Source: a virus
Length of the DNA: 20,720 nt
Virus record (IMG/VR): IMGVR_UViG_3300050821_001691
Coordinates: 1-20,720 of that record
Strand: one strand, 5' to 3'
Translations under genes and position numbers: made by a program
Part shown: in pieces, positions 13,851-20,720 of the stretch
Layout: each line of letters starts with the position of its first letter
Numbering within the stretch: position 1 is the stretch's first letter
Notes under the pieces: model-generated
What the model saw: only the letters and a program-made list of their open reading frames with translations
Told to the model about the DNA's origin: nothing
The model's database searches: none

Positions 13851-15488
13851 ATGCCGACTATCCCGATCTATGAAGCACCAGCTAGAGAAGTTGCGATCCC
13901 GGATCGTGGCGTCGAAGCTCTGGCTCAGGCCGGCAGACGGCTAGGGCAGCTTGGTAACGAGCGGGCTGCGGACATCTCTCGTGGTGCTGAGGATATAGCT
14001 CGTGGCGCTGCGCAGTTCGGCAACGACCTGGAGAACGCTGGCAAACTACAGACTGCCAATGCGGGCAACGCGGAAGTCCTAAACCTGGGGGCTCAAGCTG
14101 CAATCACCAACAACGCACTAACCCAGGCTTGGCAGCAGACGCTCGCGGGGTCCAACCCTACTGATCCTAATGTCAAGCAGAAGTTCATCGAGAACAATGT
14201 TGCGCCTGCCTACCAGGACTTGCTGAGCCAGGCTACTACGCCAGAAGGCAAACGCTGGATAGCCGAGCACGCAGCCCAGCAGGAAACTAGTTGGGATCAT
14301 CTCACCAGTGCAGGCCAGGCTCAGCTTGTAAACACCCAAGCCACCACGGCTTACAGCACCGCCTTCGAGCATCTGAGTAGCAGCGTTGCCCTTGACCCCA
14401 AGCATCTTCCTGATGCACTCACTACTCTCCGTTCCCTCACCGACAATGTGATCGGTGCTGTTGGTGGCACACAGACCGCTGAGGATGCTGCTAAGCTCTC
14501 AGGCCCAATCTACCAGGAGCGAGCCAGGGCATTAGTGCAGCAAGCCTACACATCAGCGCTACGCGATAATCCCAACATGGACATGACCGCCTTCAAACAG
14601 AAGTACGGCGACATCATGGGTGGTGAGGGGATCGAACACCTAGACCAGACACAACATGTGTTCCAGGACCAGGCCCGTAAGACTGCTGATGAAGACCGTA
14701 CCGCGCAAGAGCGCCAGGCTAAAGACCTATCCACTCAGAACTCACAGGCTGCTATCGGGCAGTTAATTAATCCTCAGACCGGGCAATACGTTGGTCCAAC
14801 GGCTGGTAGCAACTGGCGGCTAAATGTTGTGACTGCTATTGGCAAGGGGCAGCTTACTCGCGAGGATGGCTCAGCCCTACTCGGCCTCCAGGATCGCCTA
14901 TCCAAACCGCAGCAGGAACCCAATGACCCAGCTACCTTCCAACACTTCATGCAGCTTGCCGGTAGAGCACCTGATGACCCGCAGCGGCCGACGCTTGATC
15001 AGGTGTATGACACCATTGGTAGAGGGCTCGACCTAGCGCATGGGAGGATGGTGATCGACGCCATCCAACGGAAATCCCCGCAAGACATCGCCGACACCCA
15101 GCAGTTCAATGCGGATGCTGGTGCTCTAGCTGCGGCGGCTGGACAGATGGGCGGCAACATGGCAGCTAATGCCTATGCTGCTGTCGAGGCTCGCCGGCTA
15201 TTCACAGATGGGTTCGCCAAGGCTAGGGCTGGTGGTTACACATCGGAGTATCTATCTCCAGATGGCCCGCGATCCTACACGAAGACCATCGACTTGAATA
15301 AGATCGCACAGGCAGCGACGAACAGTTCCGTGCACCCTGTTGCTGTTCCTACAACTCCAGTGCGCACTCAACCTAGCAATACTGGTAGCGGAGTGGTTCC
15401 TATTCCACCCCCCACTCCCCCCAAGCTCGGCCACTTCTTCCAACCTGGTGAGAGTGCGGATCAGTATTTGCGTAGGGAAGCTCAGTAA
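13851..15488 (+). CDS. Internal virion protein, T7 gp15-like
   Basis: 545 residues, shorter than T7 gp15 (747). It has a strong ribosome site AGGAG (13841-13845, overlapping the previous stop), five bases before the ATG. The protein is hydrophilic and helical, Ala/Gln/Asp rich, with 'FGNDLENAGKLQTANAGNAE' near residue 65 and repeated Gln-rich helices around 270-300. The C-terminus has a proline-rich linker ('VVPIPPPTPPKLG') and a final 'PGESADQYLRREAQ' helix. Gene order and composition indicate the middle component of the ejection complex, which spans the periplasm with the gp16-like protein. No catalytic motif is visible. Confidence 0.7.
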   Translation: MPTIPIYEAPAREVAIPDRGVEALAQAGRRLGQLGNERAADISRGAEDIARGAAQFGNDLENAGKLQTANAGNAEVLNLGAQAAITNNALTQAWQQTLAGSNPTDPNVKQKFIENNVAPAYQDLLSQATTPEGKRWIAEHAAQQETSWDHLTSAGQAQLVNTQATTAYSTAFEHLSSSVALDPKHLPDALTTLRSLTDNVIGAVGGTQTAEDAAKLSGPIYQERARALVQQAYTSALRDNPNMDMTAFKQKYGDIMGGEGIEHLDQTQHVFQDQARKTADEDRTAQERQAKDLSTQNSQAAIGQLINPQTGQYVGPTAGSNWRLNVVTAIGKGQLTREDGSALLGLQDRLSKPQQEPNDPATFQHFMQLAGRAPDDPQRPTLDQVYDTIGRGLDLAHGRMVIDAIQRKSPQDIADTQQFNADAGALAAAAGQMGGNMAANAYAAVEARRLFTDGFAKARAGGYTSEYLSPDGPRSYTKTIDLNKIAQAATNSSVHPVAVPTTPVRTQPSNTGSGVVPIPPPTPPKLGHFFQPGESADQYLRREAQ

Positions 15489-18400
15489 TGGCTGACACGA
15501 TGCCCCCGGCACCCGCTCCCGCCGTTCAGGACGCTGCTGTAGCTGCTCGGGTTGAAGGTGGGCATACGTGGGGAGACATCAACAACCACGTCACCCAGGC
15601 TGCTGGGGCGGCCGTGGACGCAGGGTATCACCCCGACACTGTTGCAGCCTACCAAGGCAATGCCCCCGCCTCTACAGCCGTTGAGAACGCCGAGACCCAC
15701 CATGCAGTGGCGGCACACTCGCCCCCGGGGGATGAGACCAAGGCGATGCGCTTCAACTACGCTGACGCCGTGCTCAATGGCTCTGTTGAGGGGCCTACTC
15801 AGTTCGCCAAGAGTTGGGATGCAGGCAAGGCAGCGGCGGCACAGAGCGCTTTAGGCCCCCGTTCAACGCCCGCTGAAACCGTGCCATCCACTGAAAAGGT
15901 GGCGGACTTCCCCAAGCCCCAGGACATTACCGACACCGCTATCTCAGCCGTGCATGACCAGGGCTTGCCGCTCACCCCAAACAACATCAACACGGCGAAG
16001 CAAAACTTGGCGAAGGGATGGGTTAACACTGGCACACCCCCGGCACAGATAGCGCAGCAGGCCCCCGATTGGGTAACGAAGGCTCCATCGGCCCCCGTCA
16101 GCGACACCGTGCTCGGTATCTTTAGTGAGATTGAAAGCCACGGACGCAATGTTCCCCCGAGGACAATTCAAGGCAATGGCCACACCGAAAACGTCACTGG
16201 CCCCTGGCAGGTCACTGATGACACGGCTAAGTCGTATGGGGCTGATCCTGCTAAGCTCACTGACCCCGCCTATAACAAGCAAGTTGCTGGCACCATCCTC
16301 ACTGACTTGTCTCGCCGCTACAATGGTGACTTGCAAGCGATGGCGGTGGCCTACAATGCCGGCCCAGGGACAGCAGACCGGTGGATAAGAGATGGTCGTG
16401 ATCCCAGCGTTCTGTCACAAGAGACACAGAATTATCTAAAGACTTTGAGCACCATTGCTCCTGGCATGGGAGACCTTACACAAGGCCACCGCGATGCTGT
16501 CTATGATCCCCTTACCTCCAGTGGCGTACCGAGTGAGGAACCCGATCTAGCTGCCGGCTGGGCCGCGCTAAAGGGCCTTCCTGCTGATATCCAGAAGGTG
16601 ATCGACGACAACAGCAAGCCCCCTGAGCCTACGATGGGTCAGGAGATGGAGAAGACCAAGCCCGAAGATCAGGATCGGTCAATCAGCATCGCTCTCGGCT
16701 TCGCTGGTGCTGGCCCCGGTAAGATAGCTGGTGACGTGCTGCGCGCATACATGGGGCCGGCGAGAGCAGCAGCCTACGACTTCTCCCTAGCTGGCAAAAG
16801 TGCTGCTACCGACGTGGTGACTGAGGCTCAGGGTTTAATCAAACAGAAGACCGCTGTTGCTGCGGCTGCCCTGGAACAGTATCGTTCCCTGATAAATAGC
16901 AAGCTTGTAGCCTACAAGCAATGGATTGACCTACCTAACAAGGGCAACCAGCCTGTTCCAGAGATACAGCATCTCATCAATTACGTCGAGGGCATACCGG
17001 GCGTACAAATTGGTGGTGGGATGAAAGACCTGGCTGATGCAATGCGTGGCATTTATCATGATACCAGGACTAGCATCGAAAACACTATCCCAAATATGAA
17101 GTCATTCGTTGACGATTACTATCGTCATATGTGGACGGACCCGGTGAAGGCAACCCAGGCATTTGCTGGCCGGACGGGTAGCTCAGCGTCCCTCAAGCTA
17201 CGGACGATCCCCACGCTCGCCGAAGGTATCCTCACTCATGGACTGGTGCCACGCATTCTCGACCCGATTGAGAATACGCTGGCCTACGTTCATTCGATGC
17301 AAAGCTACCTGGCGAACCACACTGTCCGCGAGATTGGTGCGAGCATCGGCCAGGTCAAATACAGCACCAGTGGGCCACCAGTCGGGACCAATTGGGTAAA
17401 GCTGAAAGGCGCATCCTCCAACACCTTTCAAGGTCAAGCCTATGCTCCACCTGGCTGGGCTAGGGTCTATAACTCCTGGGTAGGGCGGGGTGTCTATGAT
17501 TGGTCTAACCCTATGTGGGGGAAAATCTATGACAAGCTGCTGGTGGCAAGCAATACTATGACCGCCTTGAAGCTCGGGCTCAGCGGCTACCATGCCTGGA
17601 ACATCGCGCAGGAAACCATTACCTCGGGGCTCTCGAAAGCCTTTGGCAATTTGGAGCATGGTGAACTCGGTCGAGGGCTGGCTGAGCTTGGCTTAACCGC
17701 CACAGTTGCCCCCAAGATCGTGAAGAATTTGTATCGTGGTAGAGAGCTTAGACTGGCCTACCTGGAGACTGCCGGTGCCCATCCTGATGACGTGGCTTTG
17801 ATGAAGCTCGCTGCTCGTTCGGGGGTGCGTGTGACTAAGCCAGCAGTCTATCAGGGTGCCGGGATACCCAACTACGTAAAAGCGTACCAGGCGGGCTCCT
17901 TGAAGTTCCAGATGAAGGAACAATTGTCGAAGTTGGCCGGGGCTCCTGGTGAAACCAAGCTGGCGACCGGGCTCCTAGCGCCTGGCCGTGCCACAGAGTT
18001 CTTTGCCAACCAAATCGGCAGCACCTTCTCCACTATCATGTCTCCCCTGTTCGACATGGCCATCCCCGCGCTAAAGAATGCAGCTTGGGCTGACGAGATG
18101 GAAATGTACATTCGCAACAATCCCAATGCCACCATGAGTGAACTGCTCGCGCATGGTAGGCCGTTATCCAACCATATGGATGACGTGTTCGGAGAGATGC
18201 AGCAAGACAATCTCTATTGGGCTCGGGGCTTCAAGCAAGCGATGAACCTCCTCACCGTCTCCGTAGGTTGGGAGTATGGCACCCTGCGCGCCTTTGGCAC
18301 CGGAGCTAAGGACATCTTTGGTGTAGATGGTCTCACTCCCCGCTCACGTTGGCTGATCGCGTTCCCTATTATGAATGCCTCTATCGCCAACACATATCAG

Positions 18401-19000
18401 TATCTAAGAACCGGAACCACTGGATTTACAGATTGGCAAACGATGGCTGGCGCTCCCCTCACTGGTGGCACCAACCCGGACGGTTCACCTGAGAGAGCTT
18501 GGAACCCTGGGCCGCAGAAGGAACCATTGCAAGTCGCAAGTGAATGGATGCAGGCCCCCCAAGTCCCACCGCCGTTCAGAGCCGCCATCGCTGTTAAGAA
18601 CTACGCCGAGAGTAAGTTGGGGCCGGCCCCTCAAACCCTCGTGGGGCTCGCCACCAGTAAGAACTACGCAAACATGGACCTTCGTGGAGCTTACCCGAAT
18701 GGTGCCCTGCCAGGCTATTGGGATAGCTACGTCAAGTTCATGGAGGATCAGCTTACCTCCATTCAGTTGGAGAATGCTGCGGAACAGGGCACGAAGATCA
18801 CGCTGCCTGAGCGCATCATGGGGATCAGAGCCGCCAACAAGATGATGACCAACCCCGAAGATTTTAAACGCACAATGGATTGGGTGGACCAAAACAACCT
18901 GCGGCAAGCTCAGCACTTCGCTGGTACACAGAACGCTAAGCTGCTGGCACCTGACCCCACCATCCCACTCGTCCCGCTACACCAAAGGAAGTTGCGATGA
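15488..19000 (+). CDS. Internal virion protein with lytic transglycosylase domain, T7 gp16-like
   Basis: 1170 residues; T7 gp16 has 1318. A family-1 (Slt70-like) transglycosylase domain lies at about 200-320. It contains 'FSEIESHGR' with catalytic E216-S217, 'GPWQVTDD' (238-245, equivalent of the GLMQ motif), 'AMAVAYNAGPG' (284-294) and a late tyrosine in 'QNYLKTL' (Y316). The enzyme cleaves peptidoglycan so that the ejected proteins can cross the wall. The remaining 850 residues are mostly helical, with a Gly/Ala/Pro-rich low-complexity N-terminal 200 residues preceding the enzyme. In T7 gp16 the domain is at the extreme N-terminus, so the extra N-terminal region is a difference. The start is in a TAATG junction; the end overlaps the next gene by ATGA. 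Confidence 0.88.
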   Translation: MADTMPPAPAPAVQDAAVAARVEGGHTWGDINNHVTQAAGAAVDAGYHPDTVAAYQGNAPASTAVENAETHHAVAAHSPPGDETKAMRFNYADAVLNGSVEGPTQFAKSWDAGKAAAAQSALGPRSTPAETVPSTEKVADFPKPQDITDTAISAVHDQGLPLTPNNINTAKQNLAKGWVNTGTPPAQIAQQAPDWVTKAPSAPVSDTVLGIFSEIESHGRNVPPRTIQGNGHTENVTGPWQVTDDTAKSYGADPAKLTDPAYNKQVAGTILTDLSRRYNGDLQAMAVAYNAGPGTADRWIRDGRDPSVLSQETQNYLKTLSTIAPGMGDLTQGHRDAVYDPLTSSGVPSEEPDLAAGWAALKGLPADIQKVIDDNSKPPEPTMGQEMEKTKPEDQDRSISIALGFAGAGPGKIAGDVLRAYMGPARAAAYDFSLAGKSAATDVVTEAQGLIKQKTAVAAAALEQYRSLINSKLVAYKQWIDLPNKGNQPVPEIQHLINYVEGIPGVQIGGGMKDLADAMRGIYHDTRTSIENTIPNMKSFVDDYYRHMWTDPVKATQAFAGRTGSSASLKLRTIPTLAEGILTHGLVPRILDPIENTLAYVHSMQSYLANHTVREIGASIGQVKYSTSGPPVGTNWVKLKGASSNTFQGQAYAPPGWARVYNSWVGRGVYDWSNPMWGKIYDKLLVASNTMTALKLGLSGYHAWNIAQETITSGLSKAFGNLEHGELGRGLAELGLTATVAPKIVKNLYRGRELRLAYLETAGAHPDDVALMKLAARSGVRVTKPAVYQGAGIPNYVKAYQAGSLKFQMKEQLSKLAGAPGETKLATGLLAPGRATEFFANQIGSTFSTIMSPLFDMAIPALKNAAWADEMEMYIRNNPNATMSELLAHGRPLSNHMDDVFGEMQQDNLYWARGFKQAMNLLTVSVGWEYGTLRAFGTGAKDIFGVDGLTPRSRWLIAFPIMNASIANTYQYLRTGTTGFTDWQTMAGAPLTGGTNPDGSPERAWNPGPQKEPLQVASEWMQAPQVPPPFRAAIAVKNYAESKLGPAPQTLVGLATSKNYANMDLRGAYPNGALPGYWDSYVKFMEDQLTSIQLENAAEQGTKITLPERIMGIRAANKMMTNPEDFKRTMDWVDQNNLRQAQHFAGTQNAKLLAPDPTIPLVPLHQRKLR

Positions 19001-19656
19001 GCTTTCCCAGCCTCGGCATGGTGGCTGAAATGATCGCTTCTAAGATCACGGCAGCCCCCAACAAAACCATTACCATTAGTGGGGATATATCTGGTTCTGG
19101 AACATCCGCCATTACAGCTACCCTAGCAACGGTCAACTCAGATGTTGGAACCTTTGAGGGTATCACCGTCAATGGTAAGGGGCTCGTCACCGCAGCAGCA
19201 ACTAAGACTAACCTCCAGACCACACCCATCGCAACCTCAGTCGGTCTCACCACATCAAGCACCACCGGGGTAATGATGGGGCTCGCGAGTACGCCTACCT
19301 CGGGAGCGGGTAACGCGGCAGTCATTACCCCCGCAGCAACAGGCAACGTGATGGTGTCTATCGTATTGACCGGAGAGGTAGCGACGGGTACCGACTATGC
19401 AAATGCCCAGCTTGCCCACGGTACGGGCACCGTTCCTACTGCCGGACACACCCCTACTGGTACTACAATCTCTGGCGTGACCTGGGGTCAAACCAATGCT
19501 GCTGCTGATGTACCCTTCTTCCCTGTCACTCTAACCGGCATCATCAAGGGCGCTGCTATCGGCACCCAACTTTGGATAGATGTCGTATGGGCTAATGGCG
19601 TCGGTGCTAGAGCCATTACAGCCTACTCAATCTCTGTCTCAGCCTTTGAAATTTGA
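18997..19656 (+). CDS. Fibre-like structural protein
   Basis: 219 residues, beginning within the stop of the gp16-like gene (ATGA). After a short N-terminal helix comes the widespread phage-fibre block 'ITISGDISGSGTSAITATLA' (45-64 region) continuing to 'TFEGITVNGKGLVTAAA', found in tail fibre and collar proteins of many phages. The C-terminal 100 residues form a beta-rich domain ('MVSIVLTGEVATGTDYANAQ', 'PTGTTISGVTWGQ', 'GTQLWIDVVWANG') resembling knob domains. At 219 residues it is short for a full tail fibre. It may be a minor or adaptor fibre carrying the spike encoded next. No chaperone domain is visible. Confidence 0.75.
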   Translation: MSFPSLGMVAEMIASKITAAPNKTITISGDISGSGTSAITATLATVNSDVGTFEGITVNGKGLVTAAATKTNLQTTPIATSVGLTTSSTTGVMMGLASTPTSGAGNAAVITPAATGNVMVSIVLTGEVATGTDYANAQLAHGTGTVPTAGHTPTGTTISGVTWGQTNAAADVPFFPVTLTGIIKGAAIGTQLWIDVVWANGVGARAITAYSISVSAFEI

Positions 19657-19674
19657 ACCTCTGTGGAGTATAAT
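19646..19674 (+). promoter_or_regulatory. Near-consensus sigma70 promoter for the spike gene
   Basis: TTGAAA (19646-19651, five of six -35 positions), a 17-base spacer, then TATAAT (19669-19674, perfect -10). Transcription would begin about seven bases on, at or next to the ATG at 19681, giving a leaderless or nearly leaderless message. GGAG at 19665-19668 could serve as ribosome site only on read-through transcripts from upstream, and its 12-base spacing is long. The -35 lies in the last codons of the upstream gene. Confidence 0.65.
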
Positions 19675-19680
19675 CGACCG

Positions 19681-20720
19681 ATGCGCAAACTGATCCTAGC
19701 GGCGTGCTTGGCACTCGCATCCCTGACCCTCGGCCACGCTGCTCATGCTGGTTGTCCGGTTCCCAATCCTAATCTCCAAGCACCCCCGTTCTATGATGGG
19801 TGCATTGTCCCTGCTATCGCCCTTAATCGCTTAGGTGCTCCCGGTCCCGTCTTTTCCCCGCTGGCCTATGGTGCCAAATGCGATGGGGTGACTGACGACA
19901 CCACTGCGCTCAATGCTACTGGTGCAGCGGCAGTGGCGACTGGCGGCTCAATCGCATGGCCTGCCAAGACTTGCTATAGTGCGACGGGTGTTACCTTCGC
20001 CGGCCCAATCTCAATCCGAGGAACGTCGTTTGTCCCCAGCTTGGATAGCGGGTTGGTAGGCTCGGCTCTCGAATGTCCTAACACCATCACTGCATGCCTC
20101 AAGCTCACTGGTGGCACCGGCAACTTAAATGCCGTGTCGATCCGTGACCTGTTTGTGTACGGCAAAGGTACCACACCTACCTCTGGTTCGACTGGCATCT
20201 GGCAGGCGAATGGTGCGGTAGTTACGTGGCAGGATGTTGCCTCAGTCAATTGGGATACGTGCACTAAATTCAGTTCCGCTTCGTCGGCTGGCATCCGTAT
20301 GTCGGGACAGAGTATCTACACCGGCGCTTGCTTCACTCATGCGTACACCATTGACGGCTGGCCTGAAATCCTAATCAATGGTGGCGCTGCGGATATTGAA
20401 GGTTCTAATTCTGTTGCAGCTACCGGGCAAAACGATTTTGTCTTCGGCACTAATACCGCCTGCACTACTGGTGGCTGCGGACCTAACACCATCAATTTTG
20501 AGAACTACAACTTCATCACTAATGGTGGGGTATCCTGCTTCTTCAATCTCGCGGGCAACCAGCATCCGACCGATGGTGTGGTCGCAGAATTTCGGTTCCT
20601 AGATGACCATGTTGAGTTTCACGATGCTGCAACCGCGCCAGCAGGATTAATCTGTACCGACAGCACTATTCCACTGTTGGCAAATTTGTATGTCACGAAT
20701 ATGCTGACAGCTTCGTTCCA
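19681..20720 (+). CDS. Pectate-lyase-fold spike/depolymerase with signal peptide, 3' truncated by the window
   Basis: The frame is open from ATG 19681 to the window end (346 complete codons, no stop). Residues 1-23 form a typical Sec signal peptide: positive n-region (RK), an Ala/Leu core and an AHA cleavage site before G24. Residues 60-75 contain 'SPLAYGAKCDGVTDDTTA', the entry motif of the pectate-lyase-3/tailspike beta-helix family. Following repeats of short strands ('GISIRGT'-like 'GPISIRGTSF', 'VSIRDLFVYG', 'EILINGGAADIEG') suit a right-handed beta-helix that binds or cuts polysaccharide. Thirteen cysteines are present (12 after the signal), at 25, 41, 67, 98, 132, 139, 194, 217, 261, 266, 286 and 325. 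This is unlike the other virion proteins and compatible with disulfide bonding outside the cytoplasm. It could be a true tailspike or a secreted depolymerase. GTG at 19663 is a weaker alternative start. Confidence 0.85.
   Translation, partial: MRKLILAACLALASLTLGHAAHAGCPVPNPNLQAPPFYDGCIVPAIALNRLGAPGPVFSPLAYGAKCDGVTDDTTALNATGAAAVATGGSIAWPAKTCYSATGVTFAGPISIRGTSFVPSLDSGLVGSALECPNTITACLKLTGGTGNLNAVSIRDLFVYGKGTTPTSGSTGIWQANGAVVTWQDVASVNWDTCTKFSSASSAGIRMSGQSIYTGACFTHAYTIDGWPEILINGGAADIEGSNSVAATGQNDFVFGTNTACTTGGCGPNTINFENYNFITNGGVSCFFNLAGNQHPTDGVVAEFRFLDDHVEFHDAATAPAGLICTDSTIPLLANLYVTNMLTASF

Overview
The window is a contiguous piece of a tailed double-stranded DNA phage (or prophage). It carries the virion-structure half of a T7-like (podovirus) genome: scaffold, major capsid protein, adaptor (tail tubular A), nozzle (tail tubular B), three internal/ejection proteins, and the start of the fibre/spike genes. 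All supported genes are on the + strand and tightly packed. No bacterial chromosomal gene, tRNA, insertion sequence, CRISPR array or integrase is visible. The Gram-negative host is inferred from the transglycosylase-bearing ejection protein, sigma70-like promoters, and a Sec signal peptide on the last protein. The host genus cannot be read from the sequence.

Layout. 1-717: 3' part of a scaffold-like protein. 723-4542: an insertion, unusual for this module, of two unknown genes, a GT-A glycosyltransferase, a GH24 lysozyme, a small structural-type protein and a 452-residue protein with seven approximate 21-residue repeats. 4543-4811: the only sizeable gene-free stretch (269 bases). It holds a consensus-like promoter and a very strong predicted RNA structure leading into the major capsid gene. 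4812-8031: major capsid protein and five small, low-charge, Thr/Ser/Gly/Ala-rich proteins of probable capsid-surface or head role. 8033-10224: two tandem paralogues of the tail tubular A/adaptor protein, the second carrying an insert of about 310 residues. 10233-13240: a small unknown gene and the nozzle protein. 13240-19000: three internal virion proteins in the order of T7 gp14-gp15-gp16, the last with a lytic transglycosylase domain. 18997-19656: a fibre-like protein. 19681 to the window end: a pectate-lyase-type spike protein with its own promoter, an N-terminal signal peptide and many cysteines. No gene-free stretch exceeds 300 bases, and no intrinsic terminator was recognised.

How the parts work together. 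Scaffold and capsid protein build the procapsid, and the small proteins may decorate it. Adaptor(s) and nozzle form the short tail. The three internal proteins form the ejectosome, with the transglycosylase opening peptidoglycan. Fibre and spike recognise the surface glycan, and the lysozyme releases progeny. Many gene junctions are TAATG, ATGA or TGATG overlaps, implying translational coupling along one long transcript, with two added sigma70-type promoters before the capsid gene and the spike gene.

Most interesting signals. (1) A roughly 170-nt structured RNA between promoter and capsid gene, with a 17-bp helix containing two G-U wobbles and an alternative interleaved (pseudoknot/switch) pairing. 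(2) The duplicated adaptor gene with a glycan-binding-like insert. (3) A spike gene that looks secreted, cysteine-rich and leaderless. All functional statements rest on motif recognition by eye; no database search was run.
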